The notes under the pieces are model-generated. The model made no database searches, was not told the origin of the DNA, and saw only the letters and a list, made by a program, of their open reading frames with translations. Made by a program: the position numbers and the translations under genes. This document shows positions 1 through 12,700 of a stretch of DNA of 64,000 nucleotides, in pieces. The DNA lies in the NCBI GenBank assembly GCA_030549335.1, contig CM060187.1:50612203-50676202 (forward strand), given 5' to 3'. Source of the DNA: Pontederia crassipes. Its lineage: Eukaryota; Streptophyta; Magnoliopsida; Commelinales; Pontederiaceae. Every line of letters starts with the position of its first letter. Position 1 is the first letter of the stretch.

Positions 1-2329
1 TAATCAATTTCAATAATAATTCAATATGTTGCTATATGAGTCATTACTCTAGCATTACCTAAAACAATAAGATGCAATCAATAAAGAAAATCCGATAACA
101 ACTCGATTCAATCCAATACAATGCTATTACTAGGTAAAACATTAACCTAGTTTCATTCCAAATTATCAATTCTTTAAGCAATAAAAGACTATTCAATAAC
201 AATATAAGTATTTCTTTAACCTAAATTCATTCCAATTATTTAATTTCTAGGCTCACCAATATTAAGCATGAACAATACAATCAATATGGCATCATCGTGC
301 CCAATATGACACAAGGTCCAATAGCGCTCATGCTTAATAAATTAATATCATTATCTTATTTGTTATCACTTGATGAATGAAAGTTTGCACAAAGACTTCC
401 CTAGTTTGATCCCATATAGCCACTCTCAAGTGACAACTCCAATTTCAATCCAATTAATTAGCAATCAATATGTCAGTCTTTAACAATAAGTTAGAGGACT
501 GAATCTTGTCTTAGTCGCAATGGTGTGACTAGCTAGATCACGGCGAATCTGTTCGTTCCCTAATACAATAAGTGTCATAAATGGCCAATCAATCAATGTG
601 AAGACATCTACCTCCCAATATGACAGACTCGTCAGATAATTCCTCTGACGGGGTTCATTTAATCAATCAATACATCAATGCATTAACAATTTCTACTTAC
701 AACTTGGCATGCATTTCGGAAGCATCTAAGTTATCAATCAGATCAATTAAAAATGCTAAACAATCTATCAATGCATTAGAGCGGTCGACCGGTCATATCT
801 AGCGGTCGACCATCTTGTGTCAAACTTCGACCCACACGGACAAGACATTGACATCGATCGACTGATTTTATATACAAAAACAACCGACATAACCATGACA
901 TGTGCAGAAAGTCGACCGATCATGATCAATGGTCGACCGGTCCATACCGGCAAGATAACCCTATGTGCTTTTTACTACATTTTTATTTTCAAAATAACAT
1001 ACAATGAGCCACTCATTATAAAATCATGATAGACTCTCAATCAAGTTCAAAACATAATTCAATCATCAATTCCTAGCATGCAAAGATTCTAAACTTCGAT
1101 GGAACATAATATCATTTTTAAAATAAGAAGAAATCATGCATTTATGCATCATGAACATTTAAAGAAAATACACTAATGATCCCTCCTTTGAGAATTCTAA
1201 TATATAACATTAACTATCAATCATATGAATAACATTTTCCAAAGCATTAGATCATTACTTTGGACAGATTTTAACATACTAGTGGTTCTCAATTTATAAC
1301 TTCACTTATAGAAGTTGATATTCAATTCATTCTAATTTTATTTGAAAGTAGACATTAACAGGTCTTAAAGATAAATTTCTCAAAATTTAACTCCATATTA
1401 TGTGCTCTCAGAGAATTTGACATTTACATCAATCTTGCTATGTTTAAACAGATTAACAGTCATGTGAAGAAAGAACTATATCTTTCTTCACACATATTCA
1501 AAATAAAGTTCAGATAAAATATTTTTTGAACATCTTTCTGCATATAAAAATTCATGGAATTACATGATCTTTACAATTTTGTTTGCAATTAACAAGTCAG
1601 CTCAAATACTTTTTGGAACAGTTTGACAACAATTCAATCTTTGAATATAACTGAAATAATACATCTCAGATTGATTCCAGTTCCTATGAAAAATAGACTT
1701 CTATGGATACGTGTCCATATACCATTTGTGATTTTTGGAACACTATAACCTATCTTACATACTAATGCAAATGAGTACAACAATCTGAAATTTCGGATCA
1801 GCATGATAGTGAGCTACTTATTGGGTCATAACTTTGTCTATACAGTTTGGATTGGCATGATTCTTCTTCCTATTGAAATTAGACTTCATATGTAATTTTT
1901 AGATAAGCATAACCTATTCAAAAATGTTTCCAAACATATGCTACAAAATCTGAAGAAATTCTTATTTTCACTTTCGTTATTAGAAACTTATGATTATCAC
2001 CATAAGTTCATGACTCCTTACATGTAAAATAATAACATAATGTTTATCAATCCATCATCAAATAAGAATTAAAATGAGAGGAATTAATATCCTCTTACAT
2101 ATTTTTTGCCCTAGTTTCATTCTTTTCTTTTCTTATAAGCTTTTCTCTCGAAATCTGCTTCTTCTTCGTCTACATGTTTTGTTATTTCTTTTCGTAGTAA
2201 TCACCACCATTAATTTCTTCATCCTCTCTTCATATTACATGCCAAAGAAGCACGAAAAAGGGGCTGAGAGGATTTTACAAAGAGGGAAAAAATAAATGAC
2301 TAGAAAAGATATTTTCTAATTTGATGGCC
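1..2329. other. AT-rich intergenic stretch, no gene seen
   Basis: No open frame here resembles a known protein and no splice-consistent exon chain was found. Between about 780 and 945 there is a cluster of GGTCGACCGG-type hexamers spaced irregularly. The same motif class recurs inside the solo LTR at 24.4-24.8 kb, so this stretch may be a decayed piece of a related LTR retroelement. That link is inference from motif resemblance only. Confidence 0.5.
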
Positions 2330-2332
2330 TTT

Positions 2333-4220
2333 CACTACAAGAAAATCACGATTTTCCGACGTGCAATTTTCGATGGTTCTAAATCTGTCGCAATTTGCGA
2401 CAGATTTTTTGACGGTTTCATTTTCGACGGATTTTTCGACGGTTATGACCGTCGAAAATAATTTATATTATTATTTAATTTTTTGACGTTTAGGAATGTC
2501 GATATTTTCGACGGATATCCATCCGTCGCAATTTCCGACGAATTTTCCGACGGTAACCACCGTCGTAAATGAAAAAATAAATTATGTAATTCGTTATATT
2601 ATTATTTAATTTTTTCGACGGATTTTCTGACGATTACGACCGTCGGAAATGAAAAAATTAAATTATGTAATTTTTTATATTATTATTTAATTTTTCGATG
2701 ATTAGGAACGTCGATATTTCCGACGGATATACATCCGTCGCAATTTCCGACGGATTTTCTGACGGTCGGGATCGTCGAAAATGAAAAAAATAAATTATGT
2801 AATTTGTTATATTATTATTTAATTTTTCCGATGGATTTTTCGACGATTACGACCGTCGGAAATGAAAAAATTAAATTATATATTTTTTATATTATTATTT
2901 AATTTTTCGACGATTATGAACGTCGATATTTTCGACGGATATCCATCCGTCACAAAAAAACCGTCGCAATTTTTGATAATTCGTAACCGTCGGTAAATAT
3001 ATAATAATAACATATATTTAATATTTTTACAATTAAATATTTACGACGGTCACAATTATCGGTAACTTAAAATAATTAATATATGCATTTCCGATGGCTA
3101 TAACCGTCGGTAATTAAAATTTCGTTATCCCGCTTTTTTTTCCATGTTCCTGCTTTCTCGTCGTTCTAAATTCAATATATATTCTCTCCTCTCCTCTCAC
3201 CCTCCTCTCCTTGTCTCTCTCCCTCCTCTTCTCTCTCCCTCCTCTTCTCTCTCCCTCCTCTCCTCTCCCTCTCTCTCTCCCGGTCGGCGAGCTTCTACCG
3301 AACGTCATCGATCGCTGGCGACCGTCTCTCGTCGACTCTCTCTCTTTTTTTCTCTCTCTCCGGCCCGTACTGCCAGGCAACCGCTTCGGGCCGGATCTGA
3401 CCTCCAGCGGTCGGATCTACCATCTGGCAGCCGGATCCAGCCCCAGCGGCCCGGATCGGACGCCGGTGGCCCGGATCTGACGTCGGCGATCGGATCTGGC
3501 GACGGATCCGACCCACAGCGGCCGAATCGATCGCCTGGTGGTTGGATCCGCCGCCTGGTGGGTCGGATCCGCCCCCAGCGGTCGGATCCGCCGCCTGGTG
3601 GCCGGATCCGGCCCGGATCGGGCGCCGGAGGCCCGAATTTGGCGCCAGCAGCCAGATCCGTCCCCCAGCGACCGGATCGACCTCCAACCTACAGATCCGG
3701 CCGCGGGCGGCCGGATCGACCGGCTTGCGGCCGGATTGGTAGCGGGCGGCCGGATTTGGCCGCGGCCAGAGCTGGCCGCGGCCCGATCCAGCCGCTAATT
3801 TTTTTTATATTTAAAAAATTATTTACGAAGGTTGCGATGACCGTCGGAAGATCGACGATTGCGACGATCGTCGAAAGTTTCAACAGTTGCGACCGTAGAA
3901 AAATTGTGATGGTTCGAACCGGCCTTTTCCGACGGTTGCAACCGTAGGAAATTTCGACGGTTCGAACCGCCGGCCTTTTTCGGCATTTGCAATCGTCAAA
4001 AATTTCGACGGTTCGAACCGCCGGGGACTTTTCCTACAGTTCTGACCGTCGATATTTTCGAGGAATTTTTTTCAACCGTCGCAAATTATTTACGATGAGC
4101 ATTTTTCCGACCGATAGATTCTGACTAAAAAATCGTCGATAATTATGTTACCGACGGTTTTCGAGCTGATTACCGATGGTCCGTCGATAATCAGTATTTT
4201 TCAGTATTTTTCTAGTAGTG
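2333..4220. mobile_element. Non-autonomous CACTA (En/Spm) DNA transposon
   Basis: The left end reads CACTACAAGAAAA and the right end, read inward on the other strand, CACTACTAGAAAA: the signature termini of the CACTA superfamily. Both ends are flanked by the 3-bp direct repeat TTT (2330-2332 and 4221-4223), the expected target duplication length. Both subterminal regions (about 2350-3110 and 3820-4200) are packed with short direct and inverted copies of a GACGG / CCGTC motif, as expected for transposase-binding subterminal repeats. No transposase-like frame is present in 1.9 kb, so it must be mobilised in trans. The core (about 3175-3800) is a CT-rich run followed by GC-rich repeats. The element lies about 290 bp upstream of the BAHD start codon, so it may contribute to or disturb that promoter. 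Confidence 0.9.
3380..3800. repeat. GC-rich degenerate repeat core of the CACTA element
   Basis: Short units built around CGGATC(C/T)G and CCGCCTGGTGG recur many times in about 420 bp, with strong GC enrichment against AT-rich surroundings. It is preceded at 3180-3360 by an almost pure CT tract. Frames are open here on both strands only because of the GC bias; no protein family is recognisable. It could be an expanded minisatellite or a decayed captured exon. Confidence 0.7.
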
Positions 4221-4511
4221 TTTTGAGCATTATTGTACCAACGTTAGTGAGAAAAATGATGAATTATTGGACCAACGATTTATCAGTGGATTGGTCATCA
4301 TTCACTATGCCTTAAAAACATAATATTATTCTTTTTTTTTGTCAGGTGTTGCACGCATTCCACCTAAGCAATCAATTCGCAAGGCACCACCACCTTTCAC
4401 ATCATTTTCCCATATAATGCCCAATTTTGCATCATTTCACCATCCGCTTGTTGTGCCACCTCTTCGCAACATCACATTTTTCTGCCTGGGCCTGCTGCCC
4501 GCGGTCGGCAA

Positions 4512-7500
4512 ATGGCGACGAAGAAGAGTTGGTCCGTGAGGAAGTCGCCGCCGGTGCTGGTGGCTCCATGCTCGCAGACGCCGCCGGGCACACTCCCGCT
4601 GTCGTCCATAGATCGCATGGAGGCCGTCAGGGTCTTCGTGGGCTTCCTCACAGTGTTCGACGGCCGCAGCGTCAGTGGCGTCCAGAAGCCGATGCTGTCG
4701 GCGCCGGAGGCACTCAAGGCCGCGCTCTCCGAGGCGCTGGTCACCTACCACCCCGTCGCCGGCCGGCTCGTCCGGTCCGAGCAGGGCGACCTGGAAGTGG
4801 CGTGCACCGGGGACGGAGTCTGGTTCGTGGAGGCTTCCTCGGACTGCACGCTCGACGAAGTGAACGGCTTTGAACTGCCGCTCGCAGTGGCGAAAGACGA
4901 CCTGCTGCCGCATCCTCCGCCCGAAGTGAAGCAGGACGAGTTGGTCTTCATGATGCAGGTAATTCAACTGCTTTTCGCTAGCTATAATAATTATGATTTT
5001 CCTTCGTTCATTACTTTCTAGATATACACGTGTATATATATATAGGGTAAAATGATCGTGAGCACCTTTTGCTCTCTTTATGCTATAGCGCGCGAGATAT
5101 TCACGAGATTTTATCATTGTCTCGCGAGTCGTGTCCCCCTCTCTCTCACCCTGTCTGTATCCATACTGTCACGATGGCGAGGCGACGGTGGCGCAAGGAG
5201 ACGAGGGGACGACGGCGGCGGCGATGAGGCTGCGAGGCGATCTGATCTTCCCTATGCTCTCTCCTCCTTTCTCCCCGATCTCCCCTTCGGTGACAACGAC
5301 GACGACAGCGAGACGACGATGACAATGAGGCGATCTGATCTCTCCCACAGCTCTCTTCCCCTTTCTCTCCGATCTCCCTCCGGCGATGGCGATAGTGACG
5401 GCGAGGTGAAGCGACGACGACGGCCGCTGCGAGTCGACGACAGCTGCGAGGCGATCCAATCTCTCCCTCGGTTCTCCCACTTTCTCCCCGAATTCTCCTC
5501 CGGTGATGGCGACTGCGACGACAACGGTGAGACGACAACGGTTGCGAGGCGATATGATCTCTCCCCCTTTCTCCTCGATCTCCCATCCAGCGTTGGCGAT
5601 GACGAGGTGAAGCATGGCGAGGCGACCGTCGATCGCGCGTGCGAGAGAGAGGGGGGGAGTGACCGACGATGGAAGAGGGTGGCCAATGATGGAGGGCGGC
5701 CGACAGTCAACATGCATAGAGAGAGAGGAGGGGGGATCATCTCGTGAGAAGATCGTCGGTCGTCGGATCAAATCTGAACACATATAAGCTGATATAATTT
5801 AAATCATCCGATTTTATTTGGACGGTTCCGATCCGCTTCACATGGTGCTGAGCAAAAGATGCTCAGCACAATCATTTTAGCCATATAAATATATATATAT
5901 ATATCAAATCCGAATATTATCTTTTTTTTCTTTACCTGCCCAAAAGATTTCGGTAGTGCCACTCAATTTTATATTTTGATTTTTTTATATTACATAAGTA
6001 AAAGGTTAAAATATAATCATTCTTACAATCACAGAAGCATAGAAGCATTCTATAAAATATTTATGGGCCTGTGGATCATGAGCCTACAATTATCCAATAA
6101 GAGATCTTACTAATATCCATATCCAATGTACTATTACCCATCAGAAGAGCTACTAATCATCTCACAATTATTATCACCATCACCCAATGTATTAGGACCG
6201 GACCGTACGACGATCCAGAAAAGTGTTCGTTTCAGGTCGAACCGGTCGGATCGGATAATAATAAATATGATATTTATTATAATATAGTAAATCAAGCTAT
6301 GATACTTTGATTATATAAATATATATATGATGCCAAAATATAACTATACAAAAAATTAACAATAATAAATGCATAATTAATTTTAATATTTGATATTAAA
6401 ATTATTATACATTTAATAAATTAAAATCTTATTGAATTTTTTTCTATTGGTTAACTCTTTTTGTATTTCATATCTTTATTTTTTATGTTAGAAGCAAGAA
6501 ATACATATTTTTCTCCAAAATATTATGAGAAGATTATATATTTTATAAACAAATATATAGTATAATTAGTAGTTAACTATTTAATTTGACTTATTACATA
6601 CTAAATTAAAGAAATTTAAAGTTGTGTATATATATTATTACATGTAATATTATACTATACTAAACATATTATAGTATTGTTGTAGAAGTTTGCACCATTC
6701 ATTCAATATGATAAATATTATATTAATATAATAAATATATAATTATTTATATTATAATATAAATTTATGATATTAAAAAATTGAATAAGATCATAATCCA
6801 TAAGATAAGGCTCAAAGTTTAATAAATTCAAGGCTAAATGAAGAAAAAAAGAACAAGTGAGTGTACAAAAATAGTTTCACATAGTAGCAAAGTGAGAGTA
6901 AATGGACAAACATAAATGAAAGAGGAAAATAATGGGCTAATATAAATGCTTATGGAGAAAATTCATCTTTGAATATTTTTTAAATTTATAATAATATTTT
7001 TTATCAAATTATATTTTTTTAAAAAATAATAAAAAATTTGATTGACCTAAAAAATGTGGTTCAACTCGATTTTTTTCCGATTTTGGCTGATTTTGATTGG
7101 TTTTTTATCGCTTCAATTCGGTTCAACGAGGGTTCTGATTTTTAGGCTTCAATTGGGCCAATTTTGTGGTAGGTCAACGGTCGGACCGGTCCGACCGGCA
7201 GGTCCAGTCTAGCTCTGACAACATTGCTATCACCTGATGGATAAACTTAACACATAGGGTCACCATAATAATAAACAATATGAACCATATCGATAACAAT
7301 AATCATATATAATGATAAGTGATATCAATATCATCATACGAATGTAATCTCAATTATCAATATGTATTATCCATCGGTCACAAAGATTAATTGACTGAAA
7401 TCAATAATTCTATCATTATTTATCATCAACCACAAAAGTTGATGATAACAATTCTATTAATAATAACATCAACCATATAAGCTGCAATTAACTATCTTAG

Positions 7501-9711
7501 CATCCAATCTATCTTTAATTTACTTTACTTCAACCATAGAGGCTGCAATTCAATATTTTTAACTTCGACTCTAATGGATGTAATTATCTTTTTATCTTTT
7601 ACTTAACCATAAATACTGCTTCAACTATAAGGGTTGCATTATACTTAATCATAAATGTTGCTTCAACCACAATGATTGTATTATACTTCAACCATAACGA
7701 CTACTTCAACGACAAGGGTTGCTTATTACTTGTTCTTAATTTTGGAGCTATCGTTCAATCACAAGTGCTGCATCAACCATATAAGCTGCTTTGAGAACTC
7801 TCACAATTTTAAGTATCTTACATATTTTATCTTGATGAACCTATGACGTCTATCTTTGTTTTCATTTAAACTTCCTTTCCAATCTTCAGATGTAGAAGAC
7901 TTCAATCAATATATCGTGGCAAATCAATATTATAATGAAGTCAATATCATAATAATATGATAAGATATAATTAATTCCATAAACATCACAATTATCTATA
8001 CTTTAATAACTTTAAACCCACTTTTCTATCGTCAAAATCCGGTCGGGTGGGGTGAAACTCGGGTCGATTCCTATAATCAATCAGACCCACCTCTCTTATA
8101 GAACTTGGGCCTGGTAGGATAAAATCCGAGCCAATTTGCCCAATTTCAATTCGTAATCTCCATCTTCGGCGGAACTCAGGTAAAGTCCGATGAAATCCGA
8201 GTCGAGTCGATTCCATTCACTCCGATAATATCTTTTTCGTAGAAACCGAGTCGATCTATCTAAAATCTGGTCCGAATCCTATTTAATTTCCATTTATTCA
8301 TTAACATCAACGAAACCCAAGTCGAGCTAATCGAAATTGGGTCCAGATTCTTCACAATTTCATTATGTCACTCTCGAGTTACTAAACCGGGGCAATGTAC
8401 CTTTAAGCCCGAGCTGGGTTCATACAAACTAGGTCCGGATCAATTCAATCTCCACCCAAATTCCAAGGAATTCGAGCCGCAGGAAGTGGTTTTTTCGGTG
8501 CAACTTTTAGCCATATTTTTTATGCAATTAATGATGCAATTCAATTCACAATTCATCCATACAATAGTCAATACTTAAGACAAGGACATGGTTTTATACC
8601 GATGAAAATCGTCGATATAGAGATCCCTTGGGTACCTTAAGTCGATTGAAAGACCAAACATGAATCCTCTAATTTGCTGACTACATGAATGTCGATACTT
8701 TGGTCGATGATTTCTCCGTGTGAGACTTTGAAACTCGCGCCTACAACTTGGATCATGTTCTCCTATGTTGGAGCTTCGAAATAATATGTTGGTCGCGCTC
8801 TCAAGTGTCTCGATTTGTGAGAAAACGAAGGAGAAAGAGGAACCTGTGGTGCAGAATTCTTTGAAAGCTAATTATCCTTACTAGCCACTCTTTAGACCAT
8901 ATTTATAGCTTTTAATTAGGGTTTTTGACTCCTATCGAGCTTTAGGATAATTCTCCATCAATCATGGTCATCACCACAATGTCAAATATTTAGTTTTAAT
9001 TAAATCTAAATTTTACTAATTATTTCATAATTATACTTATCAAAAATATATCTCTACTTAAATTCATTTTTATCTCTTCCATAACTTCTTTCAATCAAAC
9101 TCTACTTTCAACTTTTCCTTTTATTTCATTATTTTCTCTATTTTTTGAAATTATTTAATTTCATAATAATTTATCATCTAATTTTTTTTTGAAATAATAA
9201 TAAATATGATTTTAATGGCTAAAATATTCCATATAAACATTATTTTGAACTTCAAATTAAATTGAAATCTTTAATCCCACTCTAATTATAATTCCTACTT
9301 AAAGTAGGATTTAATCTTTCTTTAACAATTGAACTTAGGCCAAATTACTTTATTGCCCCTAATAAAATCTTGGAGTGTTACACGAGATTTGTGACGATGA
9401 TCAGTGAGGCGAGGACCACGATGACGACCGAATTGGCGAGGATATGATCGGCTAGGCGAGGGCCGCAATGGCCTATCAAATCGGATCAGCTAGGCGAGGG
9501 CGTTCTCTCTCCCTCTCTCGATCTTCAGTAAGACGAATGTGAGGGCGACCGGATAGTGTTATATTGATATCTTTTATTTAAAATAACTTATTCAAGTACT
9601 TGAGGTTATCCTCTTAAAATTATATTAACAAGAGCTAATTTTGGTTAAAATAAAATGCATAGGCCATTAAACATGGAATGTACGTTGTCAATCCCGTTCA
9701 TTGAAGTGGCA

Positions 9712-9769
<58 letters not shown>

Positions 9770-12700
9770 TACAGATCTCTTTAACGAGCGGAAAGAAACT
9801 TGGACTCCCTTGCCTTGTGTTCGGATTAATGAATACGAATGCATCATAATCTATTATGAGAATATTTCCTTTTCAATATGAAATGTAGATTTTTATCCGG
9901 GAAGATTATGGGACTATTTGGCAACTGAAATCACGCGTCTAGTTCCACCTGGTTCTAGTCGGTTCCGCCAAACGATGTGACGTTTGACGGAACCGGAGGC
10001 AAAACCTAGTTCCAGAAAAAGAGGCCACGTGAGTCACATGACCTCTTTTTCCTTGCCCTATAGCCTTTTTTTTAACTTCACGTCGCCGCTTTTTTTTTCA
10101 ATTCCTTTATTGTTTTTTTCTTTCTTTTATTTTCTCTCTCATACATATATCTTATAAAATAATTTATGTATTAAATATAAATTATTTATTATAATATATT
10201 AATATAATAATATTTCTTACTTATTATTTCATTAAAAAATTTAATATTTTACTACATATAATTATTAAAACTGAATTTTTTTAATTTAAATAAATTATTT
10301 TTTAACAAAATTTTTTAAAACATAATTTTAAATTTTAAATTTTATTTATATTTACTACAAGATTATATTTTATATTTATAATATCAATTATTATTTCAAA
10401 ACCCAACAAAAAATTAACCCACCACGTCTACTTTTTCCTATCACATCAACTACCTTATTTTCATCATCAAATTTCATTTCATCCAAATACAACTGGAACT
10501 GCAGGAACTTGATGGAACGCCCGGTTCCTGTTTCCAAACGACCCCTATGAGAACTTGAAATCTCTTGACCTCATGGGATCTTATAATAAAAGTTTAACTT
10601 TTAGACAGGAGAGTCATTTTTTTTATTATGTACTAGGTAATTTACCCTTGACACAATTTAAACATATTTTATAAATATAAGTTTAAATATACTTTTGAAA
10701 TATAAAAGTATGTTTATATATGATTTTATATATAAATATTATTTGTGTAACATACAACATATCTACGAAAATATTACAATTTGGATTGAGGCAAATATTA
10801 GTTAAGTTTATATTTTAAAATAATTAAGCGACTATAAAAAATATTATGTATTTCATAATATTAGAATAAGTACTACTTTACGTTTAATTATGCATGTGTG
10901 TTACAAGAACATATTAAAATTTTGCTAAAAAAATTATCAAGGACAATCGGTAAGCATTTTATTTAAAATATCATATACTTATAAGAAAATGAGATTGATT
11001 TTTTTTCAATATATTCCATGTATTTAGAATCTGCATATTTGAAGAGAGTTTCTAGTGAGATTGATTTGAATTGTCAAAGCGAAAACTAACAATTCATATG
11101 GAAGTTTGCCTGAGCTTGTGGATACGATGGAAAAACATATTTTACATAAAAAAAATCACACAATTTGCCATCATATATTTTGAAGTCGGTAATCACCTCA
11201 GTTGAAAATTTCCTCGCCATTTGTCGATCCATTCTCCTGACTATCCCATGGGATGAGAGGGACATATGCTGCATAGAGCTATGAAAGAAGTCTTCAAGGT
11301 CGAGAAGACGCAACATTATGGATCATGAGAGGTTATGGAGCTTATCTTCTATGAATCATGAGGGACATATCCTCATTTGTTGGTTGTATATACGAGATTA
11401 GGTAGCATGTAACTTATTTTTGTACAATAAATATGCAATGAATAAATTAGGATCGTTAAATTATGGTTGAGATTCAATCTTTATTGAATTAAATATTATA
11501 TTATTAAATTTAATCGCAATCATGTAATCATCATCCAACGATTCAGATTCATTGAATGTATATTGGTTGTACAACTTTTGGTTGCATATTACTTAAACCA
11601 TATATATATATATATCACACATATACATATATATGTATGTATGTATATATACCATACACATATACATATACATATACACACGTAGGAAAGAAATCTATGA
11701 CAATTATTTTTAAAAAATAAGAAATTATTTTTATATAAGTTCAACTTTTAATCTCTTTATAATAATTCAAAGAGAATTAGTACCTTATTGGAATAAACTT
11801 AATGAATGTTATAATTGTTTTTGGTGGAGAAGGAATATAAAAGGATAAAGATTAATGGGTTATAATGTCAGCTGATAGTTAATGATATTTATAATGACAT
11901 GAAAGAATGAAAACATTTAAAGTATAAATTATACATTCTTAGAAAAAAGAACATAAATATGAATGGTGGATTTAGATTGAGTATGCAAAATAAGAATTAT
12001 ATGTATAAGATTATTATCCTTAAATGCATTAATTTCCCAACTCATTGTATTTATAAAATTATGCATTCATTTTGTGTTTCAATTACGAAAGGATCTGACG
12101 CAAGAAAAATAAAGATTAAAAATAAATAAACATATAAGTCTTATTGGTGAAATTCGAACTCATAATCTCTAAATCTCCGAATGAAGGAACAACATTGTTC
12201 CCTTGTGCATTCATAAGTTGATACACATGATCATTTGGAGATGAAAGAATAAAATGTTAAGTCTGTTTTATTCGAAAAGGGACAAATGAATATTTTTTAT
12301 CTGAAGTTTAAATTAATGTAAGTTTGATGAGATTACCACGGGTTCCGGAATGAAAAGAATGTGATACCTGTAGGGCTCCTACCCTTTCCATGAGCACCCC
12401 CTCATTAGTTCCCATATTTAAAATTTCACTATCATCCAAACACCCACCTTTGATTGAGTGTCATTTTTTTTCAATTAACTTGATATTTTCAACTATCTTA
12501 GCTACCATTTATTGTTTTTTACTACTATATAATATTGATTACATTCTGCCAGTTATAATAAATATTATCATCTCCTTAAAATTTTCACTAATACATATTT
12601 TATTGTGAATAAATCATTATTCTAATGCATAGTTTGAAATACAATTTTTTTCATCATTTTTCAATAAATTATGTATATGTTGGATTATACATTCAATAAT

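Noticed and set aside
3144..3947. A 267-codon + frame and overlapping minus frames
   Set aside because: They lie wholly within the GC-rich repeat core of the CACTA element, are open in several frames at once, and show only Arg/Pro/Gly/Ser-biased composition.
5052..5783. Long frames on both strands (up to 231 codons)
   Set aside because: They sit in the GC-rich core of the TIR element in the BAHD intron; no domain, and composition explains the openness.
9655..9849. Small frame with a poly-aspartate run
   Set aside because: The run is a (GAT)n microsatellite; no splice or homology support.
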